A DNA stretch of 26,025 bases from a virus. The notes under the pieces were generated by a model, which did no database searches, was not told the DNA's origin, and saw only the letters and a program-made list of their open reading frames with translations. Below are positions 7,274 through 16,200 of the stretch, one piece after another. The stretch lies in IMG/VR virus record IMGVR_UViG_3300030389_002260, positions 1-26,025 of that record, one strand, 5' to 3'. Positions within the stretch are counted from its first letter, which is position 1. Each line of letters begins with the position of its first letter. Position numbers and translations under genes: made by a program.

Positions 7274-7409
7274 TCCTTTCCCACTTACAGTTTATAATGT
7301 CCTCAGTATGTTTATTTCTATCTACCCACCTTCTAGAGTAGATAAAAACAAAACTAAGTAAGTTCCATAAAATAAATATTGTTATAACCCAAAATAAAAT
7401 TTCTAACAT
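7266..7409 (-). CDS. Small single-span membrane protein, 47 aa
   Basis: A short gene that fills the gap between the AlkB-like gene and the 84-residue protein. It starts MLEILFWVITIFILWNLLSF, giving one strongly hydrophobic membrane segment at residues 4-24, followed by a basic and polar tail (SRRWVDRNKH). The ATG has a ribosome binding site, AAGGGGAAG, at a suitable distance. The gene ends with an eight-base overlap into the next gene. The short N terminus and positive charges after the segment suggest N-out, C-in orientation. I do not recognise a family. Small membrane proteins in early phage blocks are often host-interaction factors, but nothing here shows that. Confidence 0.7.
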   Translation of the reverse strand: MLEILFWVITIFILWNLLSFVFIYSRRWVDRNKHTEDIINCKWERND

Positions 7410-7418
7410 ATCTTCCCC

Positions 7419-7673
7419 TTATATTGATTTCTTATAATTATTACTGCTAATTATTTCTTTAAATTTAACTCCAAGTAATTTATGTATTCTGTCTTCAAAC
7501 AGACTTACATGATCACTTACCATTTCTTGTTCTTTACCAGACATATTATCCCAATCCTCTATAAATTCTTCTGGTTCTTGTTTTAATCCATCGAACACTT
7601 TCATTAAATAATCTGATATTGTATGTTTAGCTTTTACTTTAGCTGTAACTTTATGACCTTGATATTCAATCAT
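7419..7673 (-). CDS. Unrecognised small acidic protein, 84 aa
   Basis: A soluble-looking 84-residue protein with no membrane segment. It starts MIEYQGHKVTAKVKAKHT, a short beta-prone N terminus. A helical acidic middle follows (FDGLKQEPEEFIEDWDNMSG), then a Lys-rich end. Its ATG overlaps the primase stop codon by four bases, so it is likely translated by coupling to the primase. I do not recognise the family. The tight link to the primase suggests a replication accessory, which is an inference from position only. Confidence 0.7.
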   Translation of the reverse strand: MIEYQGHKVTAKVKAKHTISDYLMKVFDGLKQEPEEFIEDWDNMSGKEQEMVSDHVSLFEDRIHKLLGVKFKEIISSNNYKKSI

Positions 7674-9199
7674 ATTTCCTCCTCTATATCGGTAATATCT
7701 TTCGGTATTAAAAAATTTTCTGTTTGTGTTTCAAACTCAGGCACATACCATACATTTGTTCCTTTACCTTTAATATTAAAAAAATGTGCACCTCCCCCCA
7801 TTTGTCTTAATTTAGAAGTTATTTTATTCCTAGCATATTCTTTAAAACCATTTCTAGTTAAATAATCTACTAAATCACTTACCCTAAAATATGTTTTACT
7901 ACCATCAGTCCAAGGCTTATGCAATAATATTTCATCTCTTTCTCTAGCCGGTCTTTCAGTGCAAAAAGTTTCTAATAACTCTTTAAAATGCCCCTCGTTA
8001 GATGCGTCGTCAGGCATCTCTATTACAGTTAAAGTATCTAATAATTGTTGTATAAGTTGTCTCCATACGTTTTCTTTTACTTTAGGTGGAATTACGTTTA
8101 ATGCGTCCATACATTTTCTTTGGAACCTATTTTGATTTAATAAATCATCTGTCTCTAATTCTAATCTACCCCCCTCAACATCTAAAAACCATATCGGAGG
8201 ATCACTGTTTTGTTTTGTTAAATTACTAAACTGTGGTGTTCCTCCAGAAGAACCTATACCAAACTTCCTAGTTCTACATACCGTTGAATTACAATGACCT
8301 GCTATAGGTTGGTCATTACATCTATAAAAATAATCTTTTTTCTGAACCTGTTTTATAACTGTCAACACCTCCTGTGCCACTAATGGTGGGCTCATATGTT
8401 GCATATTTACTTGCTCTAAACGTTTTTCCCAATCGTCCTCATACTTCTTTCTTAAAAACACCCCTAGATTAAATAAACCAGAGTTCCTAGTTCCTTTAGG
8501 AAAACCCTGTGTGATTAAATGTTGTAAGCATGGAGGAGATTGTTCTAACCATTCCTGATCTTGTGAAGCCTCTACAACATATTCTTCTAATTCTTTAGAT
8601 GTTATAGTTTTGCTACTTGCGTATTCAATAAATTCCTCAGGTGTTAAAGCTACACCGCTTTTACCAAATGCATATCTTGTTGAATCTTCACCACCAAAAT
8701 AAGGCATATTTAAGGCACTGCCTTTATCCCCCCTATCTAACAATAGTTTAGTTTGTTTAGGAAAAATCTCTGCTTGACCATAACCTAAACAAGCTGCAAT
8801 ATCTTTTAACTTTTTTTGTAGTATAGATGCAGGAACAGGATCAAAAACAAAAAGAAAGATATGTGCACCGCCACTTTTACTTCTACACAAAACTAACGGT
8901 AATTGCATCTGATGAAGTTTTTTAGCTAACTTTTTAAGATCGATAGTAAAGTCGTCAACGTCTATAGCCCCCCACGAGCAACAATTTTCTTCGTTAATAG
9001 GCACAATACCTATAGAAGTAACTCCGCTCAAATGTTGTTCCCATAGGTCTCTTAACCTATTTTCTGTCAGTTGTTCAGATACAGTTATAACTTTACCACC
9101 GACTTTACCATCATCCCTTAATTCAGATGTTTGAGTAAACTTTCCATAAGCCTGTCTTAGCCCTGCAAATAACTTTGCATAATCACGAGCTAAAGACAT
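7670..9199 (-). CDS. Archaeo-eukaryotic-type primase (AEP superfamily)
   Basis: This 509-residue protein has an AEP primase catalytic core. The metal-binding DxD is AIDVDD (D80, D82), the nucleotide-binding motif is RSKSGGAHIFLF (106-117, with H113), and EIFPKQ (144-149) follows. The core resembles the TOTE-type AEP primases. After it comes a PriCT-like helical region (residues 220-270) and four cysteines, C224, C294, C303 and C308, that could bind zinc or an iron-sulphur cluster. The C terminus (about 420-500) reads like a winged-helix domain ending FFNIKGKGTNVWYVP. It would lay primers for the polymerase encoded downstream. Translation is likely coupled to the upstream gene, which ends only three bases before this start. 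Confidence 0.88.
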   Translation of the reverse strand: MSLARDYAKLFAGLRQAYGKFTQTSELRDDGKVGGKVITVSEQLTENRLRDLWEQHLSGVTSIGIVPINEENCCSWGAIDVDDFTIDLKKLAKKLHQMQLPLVLCRSKSGGAHIFLFVFDPVPASILQKKLKDIAACLGYGQAEIFPKQTKLLLDRGDKGSALNMPYFGGEDSTRYAFGKSGVALTPEEFIEYASSKTITSKELEEYVVEASQDQEWLEQSPPCLQHLITQGFPKGTRNSGLFNLGVFLRKKYEDDWEKRLEQVNMQHMSPPLVAQEVLTVIKQVQKKDYFYRCNDQPIAGHCNSTVCRTRKFGIGSSGGTPQFSNLTKQNSDPPIWFLDVEGGRLELETDDLLNQNRFQRKCMDALNVIPPKVKENVWRQLIQQLLDTLTVIEMPDDASNEGHFKELLETFCTERPARERDEILLHKPWTDGSKTYFRVSDLVDYLTRNGFKEYARNKITSKLRQMGGGAHFFNIKGKGTNVWYVPEFETQTENFLIPKDITDIEEEI

Positions 9200-9202
9200 G
9201 AC

Positions 9203-9949
9203 TTATATACTGTCTTCTTGTTTTACTTTTACGTCTCCTGCCTTTGCTGCCATCATAAAGTCTTTCGCTTGTAAAGCTAAAGATTTTTCAGCACCGGTAA
9301 TTTGATCAGCTTGAGTAACATTAAAACCGAACCAAGAACCTTTATCATTACTTAGTTCTACAGTAGTCAAAAGATACTTATAAGCAAATATGGGAGCAGA
9401 TACAGAAACACCTTCAGAGTTTTGTATCTTAGCCATACGTAAAATAGTATTCCATTTTCTAGCTACTCCTAGTTGACTTCTACTAAAACTTAATACACAT
9501 TGCTGTGGACCTTCATTAGGGTCTAACAACAATATAAAAAATTGTGCAGTCTCATCAATAGTATTACCGTTTTCTAAAACAGGTATACCTTGATCGTTTT
9601 TAGTAGTGCTTCTAAGAATGGTAGGCTCATGGTCAGCAGTAACTAAACCACCACCTTTTTCCCTAGGTATCCATTCTAAGTATCGTTTTGTATAGCTACA
9701 AGGAATTATTTCAACACCTTTTTCACCATCATATATAGCATTAGTAACAGTATTATGTAACATACCTACTTCTGCCCCCTCAACGTGCTCTGGTGCACGT
9801 TTATTTACTTGTGGTGATAAAGCTTGTAAGACCCTTATAAAAGGTATAGCTAAATCATCACTAGTCATGTTTTCTAAACCAGTCCCTGCACTAAGCAGAT
9901 CATCGTCGAAAACGGCTATATTTGTGCTTTTTTTACTTTCTTCAGACAT
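9203..9949 (-). CDS. Conserved phage protein, possible single-stranded DNA-binding protein
   Basis: A 248-residue protein with an acidic, flexible N terminus, then SDDLAIPFIRVLQALSPQVN (30-49), a beta-rich centre with YTKRYLEWIPREKGGG (87-102), and an acidic C-terminal tail ending KQEDSI. Proteins of this look are common beside primases in phage genomes. An acidic tail and a beta-rich core are what one expects of a phage single-stranded DNA-binding protein. I cannot confirm an OB fold by eye, so the function is tentative. The ribosome binding site (AAGGAGGA) is one of the best in the window, suggesting high expression, which also fits a DNA-coating protein. Confidence 0.6.
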   Translation of the reverse strand: MSEESKKSTNIAVFDDDLLSAGTGLENMTSDDLAIPFIRVLQALSPQVNKRAPEHVEGAEVGMLHNTVTNAIYDGEKGVEIIPCSYTKRYLEWIPREKGGGLVTADHEPTILRSTTKNDQGIPVLENGNTIDETAQFFILLLDPNEGPQQCVLSFSRSQLGVARKWNTILRMAKIQNSEGVSVSAPIFAYKYLLTTVELSNDKGSWFGFNVTQADQITGAEKSLALQAKDFMMAAKAGDVKVKQEDSI

Positions 9950-9964
9950 AAGTCCTCCTTCTTT

Positions 9965-10537
9965 CTAAGATATTTTTGCACGACTACCAATAAAAAGACC
10001 AAATATATCAGTAGGAATGTTGCCATTACCACTTTCTATTTGTTCTTTCACCCAAGCTTTTAACGTGGAAGAGTGCACACCTTTATTATTATAAGGTGTA
10101 AAACCCATTGCACGGAGTTGGTCGTAAGCAGAGACAGCATCAATAGATTGATCCTTACCAAATTTTACCCCCACCTCATGTTTTATAATGTCACCAAAGC
10201 CATTATCTTCTAACCAAGCAAAAGCTTGTTCAGAATTAGCTTTAGATATATGAGCATTATAAAAGTCTTGAATAACGATTTTAACACCGTTATTTAATTT
10301 AATTTCACTAAAGCCTACTTCAGCCATCTTTTCAGGCAGTTGCCTTTCTTGAATGTCTCGTAGTTCTTCTTTAGCTAAACTAAGTTCTTCTGTAAGTTGG
10401 TCAACCTTATTTTTTGCTTCTACTTGTTTCTGAGCAAGGTCAGATACACCTTTCATCTCATCATCAGTAGTAGCATTTTTCCAATCAACATCTTGTTCAA
10501 AGAACTCTGCAGTTAGATTATCATTCGATTCCTTCAT
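9965..10537 (-). CDS. Conserved phage protein with coiled coil, 190 aa
   Basis: Residues 30-75 form a charged heptad-like coiled coil (KQVEAKNKVDQLTEELSLAK and on). A compact C-terminal region follows, with LPEKMAEVGFSEIKLNNGVK (68-87) and AFAWLEDNGFGDIIKHEV. I have the impression of a widespread family found next to single-stranded DNA-binding proteins in phages, without an assigned role that I know of. A very strong ribosome binding site (AAAGGAGGA) lies inside the upstream gene, which overlaps this one by 17 bases. The position suggests a replication or recombination accessory role, but nothing in the sequence identifies a reaction. Confidence 0.72.
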   Translation of the reverse strand: MKESNDNLTAEFFEQDVDWKNATTDDEMKGVSDLAQKQVEAKNKVDQLTEELSLAKEELRDIQERQLPEKMAEVGFSEIKLNNGVKIVIQDFYNAHISKANSEQAFAWLEDNGFGDIIKHEVGVKFGKDQSIDAVSAYDQLRAMGFTPYNNKGVHSSTLKAWVKEQIESGNGNIPTDIFGLFIGSRAKIS

Positions 10538-10865
10538 GTAAGTCCTCCTTTGCTTCTAGGTCTAATGATACAGGATAATAAACTTGCGTTTCTCTATCCC
10601 ACTTTAAAACTTTAAACTTGCTAAATTTTTGTGCTATCAAAGCACAGCATATCCCAATAGCAGAAGGGTCGCCTATTAATAATAGATAATCTTCCTCGGG
10701 ATTGAAATTAACAAGTTTACGTTTTAACTTCCTAATAACTGGTATACTACTGAACATAATATTAGTATTAGCAGGTAACAATACATCAAGATTGCCAAAT
10801 GAAGTTGCTTTTAGTATGTTTTTGCCCGGAGTTTCCTGAACAACATACACATAATTATCTTTCAT
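10521..10865 (-). CDS. Conserved phage protein of unknown function, 114 aa
   Basis: The first gene of the minus-strand replication operon. It contains LPANTNIMFSSIPVIRKLKR (30-49), then NFNPEEDYLLLIGDPSAIGI (53-72). The second segment is hydrophobic and may be a buried strand and helix. I recognise the pattern as one seen in marine phages but know no function for it. The start has an AGAAAGGTAG ribosome binding site, and a promoter-like sequence lies upstream. As the first gene of the early operon it may have a regulatory or nucleic-acid-handling role, which is speculation. Confidence 0.72.
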   Translation of the reverse strand: MKDNYVYVVQETPGKNILKATSFGNLDVLLPANTNIMFSSIPVIRKLKRKLVNFNPEEDYLLLIGDPSAIGICCALIAQKFSKFKVLKWDRETQVYYPVSLDLEAKEDLHEGIE

Positions 10866-10980
10866 TCTTTCTACCTTTCTATTAGTTATTAATTAGTTTT
10901 TATAATTTATAAAAAAAGTATATCAAAGTAAAGCGTTTTATTATTTTTTATAGTATATTAGTTTTCAGAGAGAAGAAATT
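10866..10980. promoter_or_regulatory. Divergent intergenic region between replication operon and SNF2 helicase
   Basis: A 115-base, almost entirely AT gap between two divergently transcribed genes, so it must hold start signals for both strands. On the plus strand there are TATAGT (10949-10954) and TATATT (10954-10959) boxes 20-30 bases before the helicase ATG, but I see no convincing -35 box for them. The helicase ribosome binding site is a weak GAGAGAAG. No gene, tRNA or strong hairpin is visible. Confidence 0.5.
10899..10926 (-). promoter_or_regulatory. Candidate promoter for the replication operon
   Basis: On the minus strand the divergent gap contains TTGATA, a 16-base spacer and TATAAA. 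The predicted start near 10892 would leave a leader of about 27 bases before the ATG at 10865. The region is very AT-rich, so a chance match is possible. The location at the head of a ten-kilobase operon makes a promoter here likely even if these exact boxes are wrong. Confidence 0.4.
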
Positions 10981-12417
10981 ATGTATAAGTTTAAAACTGT
11001 TCCTTATGAACATCAACATAAAGCTTTAAAAGAAAGTTGGAATAAACGTTCTTATGCTTATTTTATGGAGATGGGCACAGGTAAATCTAAAGTATTAATT
11101 GATAATATAGCTATTTTATATGATAGAGGAGCTATTAATACAGCAGTTATTATTGCACCTAAAGGTGTTTATCTAAACTGGTTAGAAAAAGAAATACCTG
11201 CTCATATGCCAGATCATGTAGAAACATATATTGCTTTATGGAAAGCAGCACCTACAAAAAGAAAGCAAGAAGCTTTATTAAAACTATTTACAGAAAGCGA
11301 TAAACTAAGGATATTAATAATAAACGTTGAGGCTTTTTCTTCTCAAAAAGGTAAAACCTTTACAGAAAAGTTTGTAAGGTCTACAGACTGTTTATTAGCT
11401 ATAGACGAAAGCACCACTATAAAAAATCCAAAAGCTAATAGAACTAAAAATCTTTTAAAAATAAGCCATGAGGCAAAGTTTAAAAGAATATTAACAGGGT
11501 TTCCTATTACTAAATCACCTATGGATTTTTATACACAGTTTAAATTTTTAGATACTAACATTTTAGGCTATGAATCTTTTTACGCTTTTCAAAACCATTT
11601 TGCAGAAGTTGTATCTAGGTCTGTAGGATCACATAGTTTTAGAGAAATTAAAAGTTTTAGAAACTTAGAAGAACTTAAAAAATTGACAAAACAACATAGT
11701 TATAGAGTTTTGAAAAAAGACTGTTTAGATTTACCCGATAAAATTTATAACAAGCATTACGTAGAACTAACACCTGAGCAAAATAAACTATATAAAGAAA
11801 TGAAAAAAGATGCGTTAGCTACCTTAAATGATTTAGAAACAGTAACAGCTAATTCTGTAATGACACAATTATTAAGATTACATACTATGTTATGTGGTTT
11901 TGTAAAGACTGATACAGATAGCATTATAGATATAAAAAATAACAGGTTAGACGCATTATTAGAATTAATATCTTACAATGATAATAAAGTTATTATATGG
12001 GCTAATTATGTTCATAATATCAAAGCTATAAAAGAAGTATTAGAAAAAACTTATGGTGGTGGTAGTGTTGTTAGTTATTATGGCAGCACAGGTCTTGATG
12101 ACAGAAAACAAGCTATTGAATTATTTCAGTCTCAAGAAAGTGATGTTAGGTTTTTTGTAGGTAATCAAATGACAGCAGGGTATGGTATAACTTTAACTAG
12201 TGCAAACAATGTTATTTATTATTCTAATAGTTTTGATTTAGAAAAACGTTTACAATCAGAGGATAGAGCTCACCGCATAGGTCAAAATGATAAAGTTACT
12301 TATTATGACTTAACTGTAAAAGACACTATAGATGAAAAAATTGTAAAAACTTTATGTGCTAAATTAGATTTAGCTCAACAAGTATTAGGTGATGGGTTTC
12401 AATCTTGGTTAAATTAG
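10981..12417 (+). CDS. SNF2-type superfamily 2 helicase/translocase
   Basis: The only plus-strand gene in the window. The 478-residue protein has the two RecA-like domains of an SNF2 enzyme: motif I MGTGKSK (31-37), motif Ia IIAPKGVYLNW (57-67), the motif II variant DEST (142-145) followed by TIKNP, and motif III RILTGFPITKSP. In the second domain lie GYGITLTSANNVIYY and motif VI QSEDRAHRIGQ. Phage members such as T4 UvsW-like and SNF2-like proteins remodel forks or recombination intermediates. It has no extra DNA-binding domain. It faces the replication operon and ends in a four-base overlap of stop codons with the virion block, so its orientation and probably its timing differ from its neighbours. 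Confidence 0.93.
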   Translation: MYKFKTVPYEHQHKALKESWNKRSYAYFMEMGTGKSKVLIDNIAILYDRGAINTAVIIAPKGVYLNWLEKEIPAHMPDHVETYIALWKAAPTKRKQEALLKLFTESDKLRILIINVEAFSSQKGKTFTEKFVRSTDCLLAIDESTTIKNPKANRTKNLLKISHEAKFKRILTGFPITKSPMDFYTQFKFLDTNILGYESFYAFQNHFAEVVSRSVGSHSFREIKSFRNLEELKKLTKQHSYRVLKKDCLDLPDKIYNKHYVELTPEQNKLYKEMKKDALATLNDLETVTANSVMTQLLRLHTMLCGFVKTDTDSIIDIKNNRLDALLELISYNDNKVIIWANYVHNIKAIKEVLEKTYGGGSVVSYYGSTGLDDRKQAIELFQSQESDVRFFVGNQMTAGYGITLTSANNVIYYSNSFDLEKRLQSEDRAHRIGQNDKVTYYDLTVKDTIDEKIVKTLCAKLDLAQQVLGDGFQSWLN

Positions 12418-13208
12418 ACAGGCAATCGTCTTATAATTTCTATATCTCTTAAAAAATCATCCATATTAGCTAAACTTAAACCTAATCTTTGATCTGGTGC
12501 TCCGCCACCACTGCCACCTCTTATATTAAAATTCATCATATCGTTTTGAAGTATCGGGTTTACCTCTACTCCTTTTATAGGATCAAAAACTAAATCTCCT
12601 ATGCCTCCTGCAGGAGGTGGAGATTGAACAAGTTGTGATTCTTTTTTATCTTCTTCATCTACCCCTTCTGGGAAAGTAGGTATTTCTTGATTCAAAGCAT
12701 CCATAATTGTTATTCTATATGGGTCATAACCAAACCCTAGTTGTGGAAAAAATCCTGCTCTTTGTCCTTGTATAAGTCTTAATAAAGGTTCAGGCATTTG
12801 CCTAATTAAATCTTTAGTTTGTTGTTCTTCCGTAGCGGGTGGAAGATCTAATCTTTCAGGTTTACCAACCATTTGGTCTTGCAAAATACCACCGTCTTGC
12901 ATACCTCTTATAGAGTCAAAATCTGCAGTAGCCTCCATAAGTTCATTAATTCTATTTTTCATAGTTTTAGTTTTATTCGAATTAAAATTATCTACTTCTA
13001 TATCATACACTGATGGATTATCTTTTTTAGATTTACCTCTAAGTTGTGTTATTTCGAAATCTACTTTTTTAAGATTGTTTCTAATATTAGTGCCGTCTCG
13101 CATAATATCTTGCGTATCCATCTTATCAAGGTTATTACCTAATTGATTAGTCATATTAGATAAAGATACTATGCCTTCTTCTATATTATTTAATTTATCA
13201 GATATCAT
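12414..13208 (-). CDS. Unrecognised virion-block protein, 264 aa
   Basis: The last gene of the virion block. The N-terminal half is polar and helical (residues 1-100, coiled-coil-like around LNNIEEGIVSLSNMTNQLGN). The middle is Pro- and Gln-rich (ERLDLPPATEEQQ), and the end has a Gly-rich loop (RGGSGGGAPDQ) before a final amphipathic helix. I recognise no family. Its ATG overlaps the stop codon of the 1010-residue gene by four bases (ATGA), so it is probably made with that protein and could be a minor virion component. Its stop overlaps that of the convergent helicase gene. Confidence 0.75.
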   Translation of the reverse strand: MISDKLNNIEEGIVSLSNMTNQLGNNLDKMDTQDIMRDGTNIRNNLKKVDFEITQLRGKSKKDNPSVYDIEVDNFNSNKTKTMKNRINELMEATADFDSIRGMQDGGILQDQMVGKPERLDLPPATEEQQTKDLIRQMPEPLLRLIQGQRAGFFPQLGFGYDPYRITIMDALNQEIPTFPEGVDEEDKKESQLVQSPPPAGGIGDLVFDPIKGVEVNPILQNDMMNFNIRGGSGGGAPDQRLGLSLANMDDFLRDIEIIRRLPV

Positions 13209-16200
13209 TCTTCTAATAACCTTACTTCTTCGGGTATTTCATCATCACTGATTATACCATCATAATTACGTGCTATTAAACCACCTATAGGAGAACTTAA
13301 TTTAATTTGTTTCATAGATTTAAATCTATTTTCTATAAAACTTTCTAAAGCAGTCTCATCAGTAATAAGTCTTGTTAAAAGATCATAACTTTTTTCAGCC
13401 TGTGTTTTATCAAATAATCTAAATCTAACGCTCATTGCATTTAGAGGACCAAGTGCAAATTGAAAAAGTCTTTGTCCTAAAGACACAGGTTGTGTAATCT
13501 GTCTTACTATGTCTTTTGCATTTTGTGCACTTTCTTTAGAGATTGAGGACATAATTCTTTTATTACTTAATTCTGCTGTTTCTGCTAACTTTTTTAAATT
13601 ATTAATATATTTTTTATCGAAGAAAATTTTAAACGATTTTTCAAAATTAGGGTCGTTAATAGTTTTTAATAAACTATCTAAATCTATAATTTTACCCATA
13701 AAAGGGTCTCTTGTAGTTATATCATTTAAAATTATTTTTTGTAAATGAAATTGAAATTGATTTTGTAATTCAGGTGAGGTTTTTAAAATACTAGCTAATT
13801 GTCGTCTTCTGCTATTTAATTGTAAAAAACTTTCATTAGGGTTGCCTTTAAATATGTTATAAATATTACTAATAACATCATCCGTATTACCTAAAAATTG
13901 AGCATATCTTGCATTTATTTTTTCTATTGCTTCTTGATAATTAACTTTAGCTTTAGCTACATAATCTAAATCTCTTGCAGATTGTCTAAATATTTTTTGA
14001 TCTTGTTTTGTAGGATAAAGTCTTTTAAAAATACCACTGTGATTATTTAAAAATTCTTTCACAGCGTTTTGTCTAGTTGAGGGTTTTTGTCTAGCTATTT
14101 CATCTTTTAATCTTTCACCGAATGCAAATCTTAAATCCGTAATTAGTGCATCATCTCCTAATTCTAAAACATCGTAAACATCATCAAAATATTCATTTCT
14201 ACTAGCGTTTCTCACGCTTTTGTTCATAGTTTCGTCAAATAGTTGAGAGGGTTGTATTTTTCCTGCTCTTAAATCACCTATAAATTGTTTTCTAGCTAAT
14301 TGATTTGCTTTTGTGTATTGATCTTTCGCAAAATTAAATGCTTCTGTTGGTGTAAATTCACGTTCACCCACAGTAACTTTATTTCCTGCTGAATCTGCTT
14401 GTTTTAAAGTAACACTAATGTCTTCATCAATAGCTTTCATTAGTTGAGTTATTTCTTTAGGGTCTAGGTCTACTTCCTTTTTACCTCCTCTTATTCTATT
14501 TAATAGTTTACGGGTTTCGTAAAGTTCACCTAAACTTAAAGGACTTATAAATTTACCTTGTGCATCTCTATTCGATAATTTAAGAAATAATTGTTTAGAA
14601 GCATTAGCGTCTTTACCAAAGACCCTTTCTGCAAAAGTCGGATCATCTAAAGCTGTGAATAAAGAATTAGATTTCTTTTGTTTAAGCAACCCTTCTAGTG
14701 TTTTTCTAGTTTTGGTTACTGTTGCTCTGAATGGTGCAGTGCTTAATTTTACTGTTTCATATAAAGCATCTTGTGCTTCAAGGTTTTGTTTTATTAAGTT
14801 TGATAAATAAGTTCCTCCCTCCTCAGGTATATCTTTATATAAATGTATTCCTAAATCTCCTGCTGCTCCTTCATATCCCGGTATTTTGCTCGTTGTAATA
14901 GCTAAGTTTTCTTGTTTTAATTTTATGTTATTTCTAAATCTATCTAGTAATTTTTGTTTCTTTTCTCCTGCTGCAGATTTAAAATTTCTACCGAAAACTT
15001 CTATTGCTTGTTCACCAAAATCCTCTCCAAATTCCTCAGCTAATTCTGTTGCAAATTTAACTAATGACTCTTCATTGTCTTGTAAGTTTGATAAAAAAGC
15101 TCTCCTGACTAAGGGGTCAGTTCCGGGAGTGTTGATGAAAGCGTCCTCTAAAGCTAAAAGTTCTTCAGATTTATACTTTTGTCCTAATGTAGGTTTAAAT
15201 CCGGGAACTACGTTAGGTTCTATAGTAGATTTTGCTTCTTTTCTAGCATTTTCTAACATGTCATTCATTTTATTAACAACATCGTTAGGCATTTTTTCGC
15301 CTTTTAAAGCTCTATACAAACCCCTGCCTAAAAAAGCTAAAGAATTAAAAACAGCAGTTCCACCACCTGCAAAAAGTGCTGGATTGATTGATTCTTGGAA
15401 TAGATCAGCATAATCTTTGTCTTGATTCAAACCAAATAAATGTTGCCCTACTGCTAATTTAGCAAATTCACCAGCTAATGTTCCTACTCCTGAACCAGCT
15501 GCTGTTCCGCCACCAGTTAATAAATTTTGAACAACTCCTGCAGGTAATTGTTTAAAAGTTCCTGTTAAAGCTATCTGTGCGGCAATATCTAAACCTAATG
15601 GTAAAGCCTCTTCCGCAATAAATTCACCTATATCTCCTGCATCAGCTCCCGGACGATTAAATGCGACTAATCGATCACCTTTATTAGCTTGAAAAACTGT
15701 GCCTATGCCTTGAATGTCTTCTATATAATAAGGTTCTTTTCCTAATTGTTTTGTTAATAATTTTTTACTGTCTTCAAAAGATAATTGTCTTGAACCAAAT
15801 CCTGCTTTTAATCTAGTTAAAAAATCTGCTCCAGTAGTATTTATATCAAGACCTAAATTAGCAGCAGCTTGTATTTTTTCTTCATCGTCTAACCACTCAC
15901 CTAAAGGTCTGTATAAATTTTGATAAGCGTTTAAAATAAAATCTGTTTTTAAAAAAGGTGTTAGGTTTATGTTTGGTAATTTATCTTCAGTTTTCTCTGC
16001 TATATCAGCTATTTTTTGTGCTCCTACACCAACTTTTTGTATAGAACTTTGAAATGTTGTTGGATCGTAATCTACCGGTGTTCGAGGGGCTTCTAGTCTT
16101 TTAACTAAATTACTATAATAATCTTGAACTGATGGATTTTCATTAAAAAATTTACTTCTTTCTTCTTCGGACAAAGCTGAAATACTTTGTAAAAGATTTG

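Noticed and set aside
5193-12417. A TOTE-type anti-phage conflict system
   Set aside because: AEP primase, SF1 and SNF2 helicases are all present, but there is no effector endonuclease with them, the genes are separated and embedded in a replication block with phage proteins, and the SNF2 gene is on the opposite strand. A phage replication role is simpler.
12411-12439. Imperfect hairpin as a bidirectional terminator between the helicase and virion genes
   Set aside because: AAATTA-GAC can pair with GTC-TTATAATTT only with a three-base bulge, the stem is almost all AT, and it lies within coding sequence. It is too weak to call.
14886-15413. A 175-codon plus-strand open frame inside the 1010-residue virion gene
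   Set aside because: It lies fully antisense to a better-supported gene, has a composition typical of a reversed AT-rich frame (Ser, Phe, Leu and Lys-rich without motifs) and has no ribosome binding site. Other plus-strand frames (for example 1602-1787, 2965-3195, 17605-17913, 21635-21868 and 24812-25093) were rejected for the same reason.
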